Source: Hyphomicrobium sp. LHD-15
GTDB taxonomy: Bacteria > Pseudomonadota > Alphaproteobacteria > Rhizobiales > Hyphomicrobiaceae
Length of the DNA: 64,000 nt
NCBI RefSeq assembly: GCF_031157355.1
Contig: NZ_JAVIFT010000002.1
Span: 854,501 to 918,500 of the forward strand
Direction: 5' to 3'
Below are positions 43,191 through 51,794 of this stretch, in pieces. Position numbers and translations under genes: made by a program. Under the pieces are notes generated by a model. The model was not told where the DNA came from. It saw only the letters and a list, made by a program, of their open reading frames with translations, and did no database searches. The first letter of the stretch is position 1, and every line of letters begins with the position of its first letter.

Positions 43191-44219
43191 TCAATCGGAA
43201 CTCTGACGCCTCTCGCGTTCGGCCGGGATGTCGACACTTTTGCCTAGCGTCTCCCGCACATACAAGCGGCGCACAGCCACATCCCCGACAATGCTGAGTG
43301 GGTAGCCTAATAGGAGACCCAGCGGACCAAAAACAATTCCCATAGCCACCGTCGCGAACAGACCGACTGCTGCCGGCAACTCAACCACCCGACCTACAAG
43401 CAACGGCATGATGATGTTGTTCTCAAACTGCTGGATGATGACCGCAACGATCAGCGCCGCCACAGTCACATCCCAACTCACGGCTGATGCGAGCAGGAGC
43501 GCCGGTATCGCGCCGATGATCGGGCCGATGTAGGGGATAAACTCGAAGGCTCCCGCGATCAGGCCTAGTGCGAGCGGGGAAGGCACACCGACAAGCCACA
43601 TGCCGACACCCGTCATCACTCCGATCAGACACATCGCGATCAGCTGCGCCCGTAACCACTGGCTCAGCGCGAACCCGCAATCCTCAAGTGTCGACGACAT
43701 TACAGACTGCCAATGCTTGGGAACGAGGGCAACGAAACCGCGCCGATAGGTGTCCGGGGCGGCCGCAAGATAAATGCCGCCGACGATGATGAGGACCGAA
43801 CTCGCCAAGGCGCTCAGCACACTAGAGCCCAAGGCCACCGCCTGAGACGCAAACTCTCCCAAGGCTGACCCGCCAACGCTTTGAGACAGCGCTTCGAGAT
43901 TGAGATCTTGCGTAAGTGTGCGCAGCGCAGCCGGAGCTGCATCTAGGAGATACTCAGTCTGCTCCGCAAGGCGGCCACCGAACTGAAAGACAATGCCGGT
44001 CAAAAAAAAGACGATCAGCGACAGCGCTACAGCAATTGCAACGGGTTCGGGCATTCCGGTCGCGCCCGTAAGCGGCTTCATCATGGCGCGTAGCGCGATC
44101 GCACAAAGTGCTGAAGCGAAAATCAAGAGCAAAAGGTTGGATAGTTTCCACAACAGCAATGCGAGCACGCCGATAGCGAAGACAGTTAGAGCGCGTTGAA
44201 CGAACATCCAATCTGTCAT
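43191..44219 (-). CDS. AI-2E family transporter (PerM-like)
   Basis: A 342-residue inner-membrane protein. WKLSNLLLLIFASALCAIAL opens the family. GLIAGAFEFIPYIGPIIGAI is the conserved loop, and NIIMPLLVGRVVELPAAVGL the later motif. Seven to eight membrane segments are visible. Members were named after autoinducer-2 export, but most have unknown or ion-related substrates. It converges with the kinase gene and ends 5 bases from it. Confidence 0.88.
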   Translation of the reverse strand: MTDWMFVQRALTVFAIGVLALLLWKLSNLLLLIFASALCAIALRAMMKPLTGATGMPEPVAIAVALSLIVFFLTGIVFQFGGRLAEQTEYLLDAAPAALRTLTQDLNLEALSQSVGGSALGEFASQAVALGSSVLSALASSVLIIVGGIYLAAAPDTYRRGFVALVPKHWQSVMSSTLEDCGFALSQWLRAQLIAMCLIGVMTGVGMWLVGVPSPLALGLIAGAFEFIPYIGPIIGAIPALLLASAVSWDVTVAALIVAVIIQQFENNIIMPLLVGRVVELPAAVGLFATVAMGIVFGPLGLLLGYPLSIVGDVAVRRLYVRETLGKSVDIPAERERRQSSD

Positions 44220-44277
44220 GGCCAGGCCCCGACACTTTTAAGGCGCGGAACCTGGCCACGACTTGGTATTCTCACTT

Positions 44278-44643
44278 CTAGGATCCCCAATAAACCGGGG
44301 CTCCGTAGTGTTCATGCGTCTTCTTTTCCCAACTGCGATCGGACCAGGAATCGTCGCTAAATTCTGGCGCATTACGAAGTTGGTCTTCGGTGATTCCAGT
44401 GCGATAGCCGGCAACTGTCGGGTCGTACGTTAAAGCTGACCAGGGGATCGGATAGTGGCTATGTGCTAGTCCTAGCACGCCGCCAAAACTCATGACGACG
44501 TAGACGACGCGGCCGGTCACTTTCTCGATAAGGAGATGATCGATCTCCCCGATAACATCGTCACCCGCTCCAAGAACGTCGGTGCCATGAATGTCCTCAC
44601 TGGAAATCAATCGATGGTCTGGATGGGCTGTTGCACGAGCCAT
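44278..44643 (-). CDS. PRC-barrel domain protein
   Basis: A 121-residue protein with a PRC barrel: HRLISSEDIHGTDVLGAGDD, then VIGEIDHLLIEKVTGRVVYV and VVMSFGGVLGLAHSHYPIPW. Stand-alone PRC-barrel proteins are common in alphaproteobacterial stress clusters; they bind RNA or other proteins. AAGGAGGCAAC precedes ATG 44643, so the longer frame is rejected. Confidence 0.86.
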   Translation of the reverse strand: MARATAHPDHRLISSEDIHGTDVLGAGDDVIGEIDHLLIEKVTGRVVYVVMSFGGVLGLAHSHYPIPWSALTYDPTVAGYRTGITEDQLRNAPEFSDDSWSDRSWEKKTHEHYGAPVYWGS

Positions 44644-45037
44644 TGTTGCCTCCTTTGGGCTTGGTTGAGTCTGGAGGCGTAGGAAACGCCTTTCATCATA
44701 ACAGCGCATGATCGAAAATCGTTGCGTATGCGGGCTCACATGACCCATCTGGCGTGCCGTGTAAGTGCGTGCCGCCAAAATCCGACGTGCCGAAGATCCG
44801 GACACTTAAGGAGCCCCGGAAAAGCTAGCTTCGAGTTTGTCCGTGAGACTGCTGGCGTGTTCTTGGGCACGTTCAACGATCGGGCATCTTGACGGCCACG
44901 CCGGCCGATCTGACTGCGGTTGCCTTTAGGCGCTATAGCCGCAGCGGCAATCCGTCATATTAGTCAAGGCCAGGCGATCAGCCGCGAGATGATTTAGTCA
45001 GTCGACGAGCCGCGTCTGTGCGAGTTGAACGAAACTC
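44644..45037. other. Gene-free region between PRC-barrel and small membrane genes
   Basis: No supported gene in 394 bases; the frames here are shadows. The PRC-barrel promoter must be in the left part, but no GGAAC-type box was found on its strand. Confidence 0.5.
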
Positions 45038-45121
45038 TCAGTTCAAGATGCCCAGGAGGTGCATCGCGATGATGGCGATGAGGGGAACACCCAAGAGCCA
45101 GAGGACTAAATCGCGAATCAT
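45038..45121 (-). CDS. 27-residue hydrophobic membrane peptide
   Basis: MIRDLVLWLLGVPLIAIIAM and seven more residues form one membrane helix. AAAGGAAC is positioned 5-8 bases upstream, a good ribosome-binding site. Very short single-helix proteins of this type occur next to stress genes in Hyphomicrobiales. It follows the 279-residue membrane protein by 19 bases and is likely in its operon. Confidence 0.55.
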   Translation of the reverse strand: MIRDLVLWLLGVPLIAIIAMHLLGILN

Positions 45122-45140
45122 GAAGTGTTCCTTTGATGTG

Positions 45141-45980
45141 TTAGGCGTCTTTTCGAAGAACAACGATCGAGAAGCGCGCCGGAATGCTGTGATCGCGGTG
45201 GTGTCCACCTCTCTGCGCCGCGTACCATGCGGCGGCCAACCCAAGCAGCAAGGCTGTTGCCGTCGCTAGGCCAGCCGCTATTGCTGTCTTTCTGGCCGTC
45301 TCGATGGCTTCGAGTGCCTTGGCGAAGACTTCGTCAACGCGCTTTTCTGCGGCTTCAGGCGGAAGGCCTGTGCGGGTGGCGACGATCTGGGTAAGGTAGG
45401 CCCTGTCGTCGGCCTCAATTGATCCATTAGCCGTCGATGCAATCAAGATACGGGTTAGCTCAGTTTCATTTAAGGGCTGAACTGGCCCGGAAGGCTGATT
45501 TGGAGGAAGGGCGCCGGGTGTCGGGCGAACGAGCGCGTCGACGGATGAAGCCACAAGCGCACCCCTGTCGCTTATTGCGGCCTTTCCAAGCTGGCCTCCG
45601 ACCTGAGCAGCTGTGCCAGCTGCGAAAAATGCCAATACGACGCCAATGAACAGCGCGGTCGACCACACCAAGAGACCGTGGACGCCATCGCGAAACTCAA
45701 CCTCGTCAGGATATGTGCTCCATGCTCCGCGCATGCGTCCGGCGATATAACCGCCAATCAGCAGTGAGAAGATGGGCACGAAAATGGCCCAAAACGCCGA
45801 CAGCGTTGCGGCCCACTTACCATAAGATTGGGAAGGATACGGCGACAATAGAGACAACCCTATGGCTGCTCCAGCGGTGAAAAGCACAAAGGAGATGGCT
45901 GACGCGGCCACCGCTCCGGCTAGGATTGGGGCCCAATCGACAAAGTTTGTGCGAACGTCTGACGGAGGCGCTTCTGCCAT
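45141..45980 (-). CDS. Conserved membrane protein of unknown function
   Basis: A 279-residue protein with at least four hydrophobic segments (VDWAPILAGAVAASAISFVL, AFWAIFVPIFSLLIGGYIAG, LLVWSTALFIGVVLAFFAAG, and KTAIAAGLATATALLLGLAA near the end). A hydrophilic middle of about 100 residues has predicted helices. The opening VDWAPILAGAVAA with GGYIAGRMRG resembles a common alphaproteobacterial family of unknown role. It is preceded by a 24-residue peptide gene and an EcfG-like promoter. Confidence 0.75.
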   Translation of the reverse strand: MAEAPPSDVRTNFVDWAPILAGAVAASAISFVLFTAGAAIGLSLLSPYPSQSYGKWAATLSAFWAIFVPIFSLLIGGYIAGRMRGAWSTYPDEVEFRDGVHGLLVWSTALFIGVVLAFFAAGTAAQVGGQLGKAAISDRGALVASSVDALVRPTPGALPPNQPSGPVQPLNETELTRILIASTANGSIEADDRAYLTQIVATRTGLPPEAAEKRVDEVFAKALEAIETARKTAIAAGLATATALLLGLAAAWYAAQRGGHHRDHSIPARFSIVVLRKDA

Positions 45981-45991
45981 TGTTGTTCTCC

Positions 45992-46066
45992 TTAACGCAA
46001 ACCGAGTGCGCCAAGGACGAACATCACCACGACGACCAAACCAATGAGATAGATGATTTCATGCAT
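45992..46066 (-). CDS. 24-residue hydrophobic membrane peptide
   Basis: MHEIIYLIGLVVVVMFVLGA and four more residues, a single membrane helix ending GLR. It ends 11 bases before the larger membrane gene, and its start is 33 bases after an EcfG-like -10 element. The ribosome-binding site is weak (GAGTGTGAG). Peptides with this pattern recur in Hyphomicrobiales. Confidence 0.5.
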   Translation of the reverse strand: MHEIIYLIGLVVVVMFVLGALGLR

Positions 46067-46367
46067 GGGCTCACACTCGACGGCAACTGCACGCCATCAA
46101 CACCCCCATCGATCTCTTTGTTCCGTTTTCGCATGACATGTTCATTTTGCATCTCAAGTTCGCCGCTCATTTTGGCGTTGCGGTACTGAATGCTTCGCTG
46201 CGAAGACGCGTTTCCCGGGAACTATACCTCCTAACACCGATTTAGATTCACCAAGGCGTCAGCGCTCCGCGAGCTCACGAGCTCAGCCGCGGACCAAGTG
46301 GTCCGGTCGGCTTACGCCCGACCTCAACTCAAATGCTGGCGTTCAACAACCCAGGAAGGAACCGCAG
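46067..46367. other. Control region between divergent small-gene operons
   Basis: No gene. It holds the minus-strand EcfG-like promoter at 46099-46124 and, further right, the upstream region of the secreted 84-residue gene. Confidence 0.5.
46099..46124 (-). promoter_or_regulatory. EcfG-like promoter, one mismatch
   Basis: Minus-strand GGAAC (46124-46120) and TGTT (46102-46099), 17 bases apart. It differs from CGTT by one base. It lies 33 bases before the 24-residue gene. Confidence 0.5.
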
Positions 46368-46622
46368 ATGAAAAAGATAGTGTGTGCGTTTACGGCCTTG
46401 TTGCTATCCGCGTCGGTAGCGGTGGCAGGAGCCGAATCTGAAAAGTCGACCAACGATGCCGCCACCCCGGGCACTGAAGCCGGCCAGCCGACCTCTGATC
46501 GGAGTCCCGGTAAGAACACATCTGTTCCGCTCTCCCAGGCGACCAAGAAGGACGGCGAAACGTCTGATCGTACGCCATCCAAACATGAGGGACAGGACAC
46601 GCCACCGCAGCAGCCCAAGTAA
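46368..46622 (+). CDS. Small secreted Ser/Thr-rich protein
   Basis: An 84-residue protein with a signal peptide (IVCAFTALLLSASVAVAGAE). The mature part is low-complexity, rich in Thr, Ser, Asp, Lys and Pro (SDRSPGKNTSVPLSQATKKD). No domain was recognised. It is probably a disordered periplasmic or envelope stress protein. The ATG follows GGAAGGAACC. Confidence 0.65.
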   Translation: MKKIVCAFTALLLSASVAVAGAESEKSTNDAATPGTEAGQPTSDRSPGKNTSVPLSQATKKDGETSDRTPSKHEGQDTPPQQPK

Positions 46623-46746
46623 CACTCATGCTGACCAGCTGTCGTCGCGAGCGGGGTATCCCATCGGGACCGAGAACTTGGCGGGGACAGAAGTCAAGCT
46701 GGATGAGTATTGAATGACGTCGGGGCAAAAGGATTAGGAGAGTGGC

Positions 46747-47190
46747 ATGAGAAGAATAAAAGCAAGGATGCTAATGGTTGCCCTCGCGGGAGTGAGCTTC
46801 TCGTCGTTCGCAACGCTCTCGACCGCGGCGCCCGATGGAGACGGTCGTCCCGCCATTCGTGGAGATCGAGGGGGGAGCGGCGAAAAAGCCTTTCGCGGCG
46901 CCCCGCCGGATCGCGTTAATCGCGGCCCAAGCGACAGAGATTTTAAGGGCGTTGACGTCCGACGGAAAAGCGGCGTTAGGGTCGAAGGAGATCGGCGTCG
47001 CGATTGGAATGGCCCGGGTTATAGAGACCGTATTCGCAGAGGCCATCGCTATGCGTGGGGGCCTGGAATTTCGTTCTATCTGAGCGATGGATATTATTAC
47101 GGAGATTGCGGGTGGTTGAAACGCCGCGCAATCGAAACCGGTTCTCGAGTGTGGTGGCGCCGCTATGAACGGTGTCGAATTTTTGATTAG
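46747..47190 (+). CDS. Secreted Arg/Gly-rich protein with conserved C-terminal motif
   Basis: A 147-residue protein. After a signal peptide (MLMVALAGVSFSSFATLSTA) come Arg/Gly/Asp-rich segments (FRGAPPDRVNRGPSDRD). The C-terminus WGPGISFYLSDGYYYGDCGW followed by LKRRAIETGSRVWWRRYERC matches a small-protein family widespread in Hyphomicrobiales, of unknown role. Single gene. Confidence 0.72.
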   Translation: MRRIKARMLMVALAGVSFSSFATLSTAAPDGDGRPAIRGDRGGSGEKAFRGAPPDRVNRGPSDRDFKGVDVRRKSGVRVEGDRRRDWNGPGYRDRIRRGHRYAWGPGISFYLSDGYYYGDCGWLKRRAIETGSRVWWRRYERCRIFD

Positions 47191-47222
47191 CGGCGTTTTT
47201 GCCCGATCGCGAGCAAATGAAT

Positions 47223-47253
47223 GGACCTCGGAGACACAGTGTCTTCGAGGTCC
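47223..47253. terminator. Hairpin between convergent genes
   Basis: GGACCTCGGAGACA and TGTCTTCGAGGTCC form a long stem with one mismatch around a 3-base loop. It sits between the rightward secreted-protein gene and the leftward lipoprotein gene and may serve both. There is no strong U-run. Confidence 0.65.
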
Positions 47254-47275
47254 AGCGATTTATATGACGCGCGCG

Positions 47276-47518
47276 TTAGTCAGAACTCTTGATGGCAGCA
47301 ACGACACCGCCGAAAATTGCTAGGCCCGCCAGGATGCAAATTGCGTCACGATCGGCGCAAATGCTTGCGATCGAACTCATTCTCGGGTGTTCGTCCGACA
47401 CACTTCTAACGTGCTGGCCGTCAGCAGCGACCAATACGGGTGTTTGATGCGCGCAACCTGCGGGAAACGAGGAAATCAGCACCACGACAGCCAATCGGCA
47501 AAGTCTGGATAGCGCCAA
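47276..47518 (-). CDS. Small lipoprotein
   Basis: An 80-residue protein with a lipobox: LAVVVLISSFPAGC, cleaved before Cys. The mature part carries HVRSVSDEHPRMSSIASICA and ends in a hydrophobic stretch, LAGLAIFGGVVAAI. No family was recognised. It is likely anchored in an envelope membrane and is a single gene. Confidence 0.6.
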   Translation of the reverse strand: MALSRLCRLAVVVLISSFPAGCAHQTPVLVAADGQHVRSVSDEHPRMSSIASICADRDAICILAGLAIFGGVVAAIKSSD

Positions 47519-47669
47519 GGTAGCCTCCTATCGAACAGCGGCCGCCCAAAAGCACACCTGAGTCGTCACGCTTTTACGCGATGAAATTTTGGTGGCCGAT
47601 AAACGTCACGTTGGGCGAGTTGCGGTTCGGCAACAACCGTTACAGGAGCGAGGCAATGTGCAGTATGTG

Positions 47670-47695
47670 GGAACGGCTTTCCATGCCCACATGTT
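47670..47695 (+). promoter_or_regulatory. EcfG-like promoter, one mismatch
   Basis: GGAAC (47670-47674) and TGTT (47692-47695), 17 bases apart, 51 bases before the oxidoreductase GTG start. One base off CGTT. Confidence 0.45.
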
Positions 47696-47746
47696 TAGCG
47701 GAGCCTGCACAAATAACTATCCCTCAAAACACTGAAGCCGGTTTAA

Positions 47747-48955
47747 GTGAAAACTCCCAAGAAAAATCTCCGAGGCGGTAGGCCTCTCTGGGCGGATTCA
47801 CCTCGCATTGCCATCCGGTGCCGTTCTCGTCTTGCGCAGGAGCGATGTGACGTCGTCGTTGTCGGCGCTGGCATCAGCGGTGCGCTTGTCGCGCTCAAGC
47901 TCGCTGAGCAGGGCCACGACGTCGTCGTTGTCGATCGCCGAGCGCCCTGCCGCGGAAGTACGCTGGCAAGTACCGCGATGATTCAGTTTGAGCTCGACAC
48001 GACGCTTTCGGATCTTGCCGACAAGATCGGCGCGGCTCGAGCTGAGCGTGCATACTCCCGATCATTCCGGTCTGTACGCGCGCTTGGGGATCTGATCGCG
48101 CGACTGGGTGTGAGTTGCGGCTGGAAAGAACGCAACGCTCTGTATCTCGCTGGGACCGAGAATGGATGGAGAGCGCTCGAAGCTGAGGCAGATTACCGGG
48201 CAAAGATTGGCCTGCCGTCCACGTTCCTCGACGGAAGCTCGCTCAAATCAGGCTTTGGCATCGCTCGAACGGGCGCAATTCTTTCCGAAGGCGCCGCCGA
48301 GGCCAATCCGGTTCAGCTCGCGACGGCCTGCTTGCGAGCGGCGCGACGGCTTGGAGCGAGAGTTTATGCGCCACACAACATTAGGCAGGCGTATCCGCAC
48401 GCCCAAGGCGTCGACCTGGAAACGGAAGAAGGCGCAACGATTTCCGCACGCCGCGCAATATTCACCACCGGTTATGAGGTCGTCTCTGGAGTGCCACGAG
48501 CCAAGTTCGATATCACGTCGACCTGGGCTATCGCGACGCGCCCGCTCGCAGCAGCAAGTCTTTGGCCGGCTCGTTGCTTGATATGGGAAGCCTCCGACCC
48601 TTACCTTTACCTGCGCACAACCTATGACAACCGAATTCTCGCTGGTGGAGAAGATTCGGGGTTGCAAGACAACGAGCGGCGCGACGCGGCAATCTCGAAC
48701 AAAGCACACCGGCTCCTTCACAAAATCGAAGATCTTCTTCCAGGTCGCAGACTCCAAATCGACTACGCATGGGCAGGTGCCTTTGCCGACAGCCCTACTG
48801 GCCTTCCTCACATGTCACCCGTAGAGGGTCTGGCGAACTGCTTCGCAGTTCTGGGATGCGGCGGAAACGGCATTACCTTCAGCGTGATCGCTGCAGACGT
48901 CGTTGCAGCGTGGGTGGCCGGGAGAACCGATAGAGACGCTGACCTGTTTTGCTAG
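47747..48955 (+). CDS. FAD-dependent oxidoreductase, D-amino acid oxidase-like
   Basis: A 402-residue flavoprotein. CDVVVVGAGISGALVALKLA is the dinucleotide-binding start (about residues 34-53) and VVVVDRRAPCRGSTLASTAM the second motif. The C-terminal LANCFAVLGCGGNGITFSVI closes the FAD site. It belongs to the DAO family (DadA/GlpD-like), which oxidises amines or amino acids; the substrate is unknown. Start is GTG. An EcfG-like box upstream suggests stress induction. Confidence 0.85.
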   Translation: MKTPKKNLRGGRPLWADSPRIAIRCRSRLAQERCDVVVVGAGISGALVALKLAEQGHDVVVVDRRAPCRGSTLASTAMIQFELDTTLSDLADKIGAARAERAYSRSFRSVRALGDLIARLGVSCGWKERNALYLAGTENGWRALEAEADYRAKIGLPSTFLDGSSLKSGFGIARTGAILSEGAAEANPVQLATACLRAARRLGARVYAPHNIRQAYPHAQGVDLETEEGATISARRAIFTTGYEVVSGVPRAKFDITSTWAIATRPLAAASLWPARCLIWEASDPYLYLRTTYDNRILAGGEDSGLQDNERRDAAISNKAHRLLHKIEDLLPGRRLQIDYAWAGAFADSPTGLPHMSPVEGLANCFAVLGCGGNGITFSVIAADVVAAWVAGRTDRDADLFC

Positions 48956-49176
48956 CGATCGCTGCAGGCTACTTCCCTGCCCCGTTTAGCACCAATTGGC
49001 CTTAACGTTTGCTCAAGAGAGCCAGTACGGCGAGACGCAGAGCTTTAACTTGGCGAAATTTCTCCTCATCGATGCACCGACGGCCTATGCCGCGTCCTCT
49101 CGGCAAGCCAAATGGTGGAACCCGAACTCGACAGCGGAATTGATCGTAATAGCCGTTGTAAAAAGGCTTTTAGGCA

Positions 49177-49425
49177 ATGATCAAACCTCAATACCGTACC
49201 GCGCAAAAAAAGCGGGATGAACCCGTTGGCAAAGGCAACGTCGTCGGACGCAACGTTACGCCGGACAGTGCCGATGCCCAAGAACGCCTTCGGGCTGACG
49301 ATGACGCCGTTCGCGAGGCAGTCACGGCCAAGCACCACGGCGCCGGTCAGAATTCGGCTCTGCCAGGCCCTCCGATCTCGCCAGAAGTGCAAAAACAGAT
49401 TCGGGATAAATCGCAGAAAAGCTGA
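49177..49425 (+). CDS. Small hydrophilic protein of unknown function
   Basis: An 82-residue protein beginning MIKPQYRTAQKKRDEPVGKG, charged throughout, with no signal peptide or membrane segment. It ends 22 bases before the SDR gene and its stop precedes that gene's GGAGG site. It is likely part of the same transcript. No family is recognised. Confidence 0.5.
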   Translation: MIKPQYRTAQKKRDEPVGKGNVVGRNVTPDSADAQERLRADDDAVREAVTAKHHGAGQNSALPGPPISPEVQKQIRDKSQKS

Positions 49426-49447
49426 ATTTCAGCGGAGGATCACAATT

Positions 49448-50428
49448 GTGAGTGATCGCAACAGCGCCAATCGCGCAAAGCAAACTGCAGATGAAGGTCG
49501 CAAGATTCAGGCCGCGATCGATCGCAAGGGCAAGTCCAAGTCTCCGGCAAAGCAGCAGGGGGCCGTGCAAGCGGGCCAAAGGGACTACCCTGTGGACCTC
49601 GATGAGGTCCATCTGGTAAAGCCGGGAAACGAGGCCGATCTTGCAACTTCGCCCATGTATGAAGCCCCCCTGTATGTGGGATCCGCCAAGCTCGAGGGCA
49701 TGAATGCCCTGATAAGCGGCGGCGACTCCGGAATTGGGCGTGCTGTAGCCGTGCTATTCGCTCGGGAAGGCGCAAACGTTGCGATCGCGTACCTTGAAGA
49801 GGAAGGTGATGCAAACGAAACAAAGCGCGCCGTCGAGGCCGAAGGGGCGCGTTGCATCCTTCTTGCGGGCGACGTGTCGGATCCCACCTTTTGCGAACAG
49901 GCCGTGGAGCAAACAGTGCGGTCGCTCGGATCGCTCGATATCCTCGTCAACAATGCTGCGTTTCAGGAGCATGCTCACGATATCGCCGATATCACTAATG
50001 AGCATTTTGACCGCACCCTCAAAACAAATATCTATGGCTACTTCTACCTTGCGCGAGCCGCGATCCCGCACATGAGAAACGGCAGCTCGATCATCATGAC
50101 GGGCTCAGTGACCGGCTTTCAAGGGAGCAAAGAGCTGCTTGATTATTCAATGACCAAGGGCGGCATTCATGCATTCACGCGATCGCTATCGGCAAGCCTT
50201 CTCCCGCGCGGAATTCGCGTCAACGCGGTGGCCCCAGGTCCGGTGTGGACGCCGCTGAATCCGGCAGATCGTCCAGCGAAGGACGTTAAGAAGTTTGGGA
50301 CTTCGACGCCGATGAAGCGTGCGGCGCAGCCTGAAGAAATCGCGCCGGCTTACGTGTTCTTGGCGGCTCCGACCTGCTCCAGTTACATCACGGGCGAGCT
50401 CATTCCCATCATCGGCGGCTATGACTGA
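49448..50428 (+). CDS. SDR family oxidoreductase (YhdG/glucose-dehydrogenase-like)
   Basis: A 326-residue SDR. GTG 49448 is used because GGAGG stands at proper distance; the longer frame covers the small gene upstream. A charged N-terminal extension of about 70 residues precedes MNALISGGDSGIGRAVAVLF (cofactor motif). NNAAFQEHAHDI is NNAG-like, and DYSMTKGGIHAFTRSL carries the catalytic Tyr and Lys. Such extended SDRs with SPMYEAPLYVGSAKL are common in stress clusters. They reduce aldehydes or sugars. Confidence 0.88.
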   Translation: MSDRNSANRAKQTADEGRKIQAAIDRKGKSKSPAKQQGAVQAGQRDYPVDLDEVHLVKPGNEADLATSPMYEAPLYVGSAKLEGMNALISGGDSGIGRAVAVLFAREGANVAIAYLEEEGDANETKRAVEAEGARCILLAGDVSDPTFCEQAVEQTVRSLGSLDILVNNAAFQEHAHDIADITNEHFDRTLKTNIYGYFYLARAAIPHMRNGSSIIMTGSVTGFQGSKELLDYSMTKGGIHAFTRSLSASLLPRGIRVNAVAPGPVWTPLNPADRPAKDVKKFGTSTPMKRAAQPEEIAPAYVFLAAPTCSSYITGELIPIIGGYD

Positions 50429-50436
50429 TCCTGTAT

Positions 50437-50461
50437 GGAACAGACAACCTCATGGCGAGTT
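50437..50461 (+). promoter_or_regulatory. EcfG-like promoter, one mismatch
   Basis: GGAAC (50437-50441) and AGTT (50458-50461), 16 bases apart, 47 bases before the DUF892 ATG. One base off CGTT. Confidence 0.5.
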
Positions 50462-50508
50462 CGAGTTTCATGCTGGTTTTAAACCGGTCAAGCCAAGGAG
50501 GCACGCCA

Positions 50509-51012
50509 ATGGGCTTTTTCACTCAAGACATTCAGACCATGGACGATCTCTTCGTACATACGCTGCGCGACATCTATTATGCCGAAAAGCAAATCGTGAA
50601 GGCGCTTCCCGATATGATCGAGAAAGCCTCGGGTACTCAACTCAAGAGCGGCTTCGAGAAGCATCTCAAAGAGACCGAGGGGCAGATCCAGCGGCTTGAG
50701 CAGGTGTTTAAGCTGCATGGCGTTGATGTGAGTGGCGTCAACTGCCCGGCGATCGACGGCATTCTTAAGGAAGCGAATGAGGTTGCAAGCGAAGTCGCTG
50801 ACAAGGCGGTGCTCGACGCTGCTCTGATAGCCGCAGCTCAAGCCATCGAGCACTATGAGATCACGCGCTATGGGACCTTGGTTGCCTGGGCCAAGCAGCT
50901 TGGTCGCGACGATTGTGCTTCGCTATTGTTGCAGAACCTGGACGAAGAGAAAGCAACCGACAAAAAGCTCAGCTCGATGGCCGAGGCTCGGCTGAATCGC
51001 CGCGCGGCTTAA
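50509..51012 (+). CDS. DUF892 ferritin-like protein (YciF/YciE-like)
   Basis: A 167-residue four-helix protein. TMDDLFVHTLRDIYYAEKQI is the DUF892 opening, and AAAQAIEHYEITRYGTLVAW contains His/Glu residues that form a di-iron-like site. Members are stress-induced and thought to detoxify or store iron. AAGGAGGCACGCC precedes ATG 50509. It is 80 bases after the SDR, with its own promoter candidate. Confidence 0.88.
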   Translation: MGFFTQDIQTMDDLFVHTLRDIYYAEKQIVKALPDMIEKASGTQLKSGFEKHLKETEGQIQRLEQVFKLHGVDVSGVNCPAIDGILKEANEVASEVADKAVLDAALIAAAQAIEHYEITRYGTLVAWAKQLGRDDCASLLLQNLDEEKATDKKLSSMAEARLNRRAA

Positions 51013-51031
51013 ACGTCTGCATAGCGTGTGT

Positions 51032-51063
51032 CCGCCGGGCGAGAAGTGTGGTTTGCCTGGCGG
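51032..51063 (+). terminator. Possible terminator after the DUF892 gene
   Basis: CCGCCGGGC and GCCTGGCGG can pair with one mismatch around a 14-base loop, followed by AATTTCT. Weak as an intrinsic terminator, but well placed 20 bases after the stop. Confidence 0.45.
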
Positions 51064-51254
51064 AATTTCTATGAGGGGGGCAAGGGCGAGCCTGCCGCTG
51101 GCGTATGCGGCTCCCAAAGGAAAGCGTCAAGCGCGAACGAGTTTGGGCCTTCGCCCGCCTGATCGTGACTGCTTTTGGGTGCGACAGCCCTTCGAACAAA
51201 GCAGCTTCTTCAAACAAAAAAGGGCGGCATGATTGCCACCCATTCTACCTTTTC

Positions 51255-51443
51255 CTAGCGCCGCTGTTTGTCCTGGTCGTGCTCACGCCCTTGTTGACGC
51301 TGTCCATCTTGCTGCTGGTTGCGCTGCTTCTCAGCCGAGCCCGGACCACCTGTCTCGTCTTGCGGAAGGCCGCCTTGCTGTTGCTTCTTCGGGTTTTCAT
51401 CTTTCCGGCGCTTCTGCTCGACATCCTGGTTCTTGTTCGTCAT
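51255..51443 (-). CDS. Small Gln/Lys-rich hydrophilic protein
   Basis: A 62-residue protein starting MTNKNQDVEQKRRKDENPKK and ending GREHDQDKQRR, almost all charged or Gln. It is likely disordered, like small stress proteins with hydrophilin character. AGGAGA precedes ATG 51443, so the longer frame is not needed. A promoter candidate with GGAAC-N17-AGTT stands 33 bases upstream. Confidence 0.55.
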   Translation of the reverse strand: MTNKNQDVEQKRRKDENPKKQQQGGLPQDETGGPGSAEKQRNQQQDGQRQQGREHDQDKQRR

Positions 51444-51794
51444 CTTGGGTCTCCTCTCATTCACTGAAAATGTTCAACTCAACCAAAGTCGGACTCGTTC
51501 CGATGAGCATTCTTACTTGTGCCTATTGCACAGCTCGATCACTCCAATGGGAGGTGCTTTGTCACAAGCACCGAACCAAGTTTGCTCCGGATCTGTCGCG
51601 GCGATGTTGGCTTCTGGGTATCAGTGGAGGGGGGCGTTGTCTGCAAAGGGCGGCCGAGCGGACTTAGCCGGCGTTCTCACTTTATTCAACCTGACGATGA
51701 CCGCTTTCTCGGCAAAGCGACGGCCAGCGCTTGATTTTTCAATCTGTAGCGCGGTCTGCCATTCCGCGGCTTTGTGGACGTATCCTACCACCAA
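51444..51794. other. Gene-free region right of the stress cluster
   Basis: No coding sequence is supported in about 350 bases beyond the EcfG-like promoter at 51476-51501. Confidence 0.5.
51476..51501 (-). promoter_or_regulatory. EcfG-like promoter, one mismatch
   Basis: Minus-strand GGAAC (51501-51497) and AGTT (51479-51476), 17 bases apart, 33 bases before the small Gln/Lys-rich gene. One base off CGTT. Confidence 0.5.

Noticed and set aside
46211-46245. GGAAC at 46218 as an EcfG promoter for the 84-residue gene
   Set aside because: At 16 or 17 bases the -10 reads GATT or ATTT, not NGTT.
48996-49220. 74-codon frame upstream of the small hydrophilic gene
   Set aside because: No ribosome site or family feature, and it overlaps the better supported gene at 49177.
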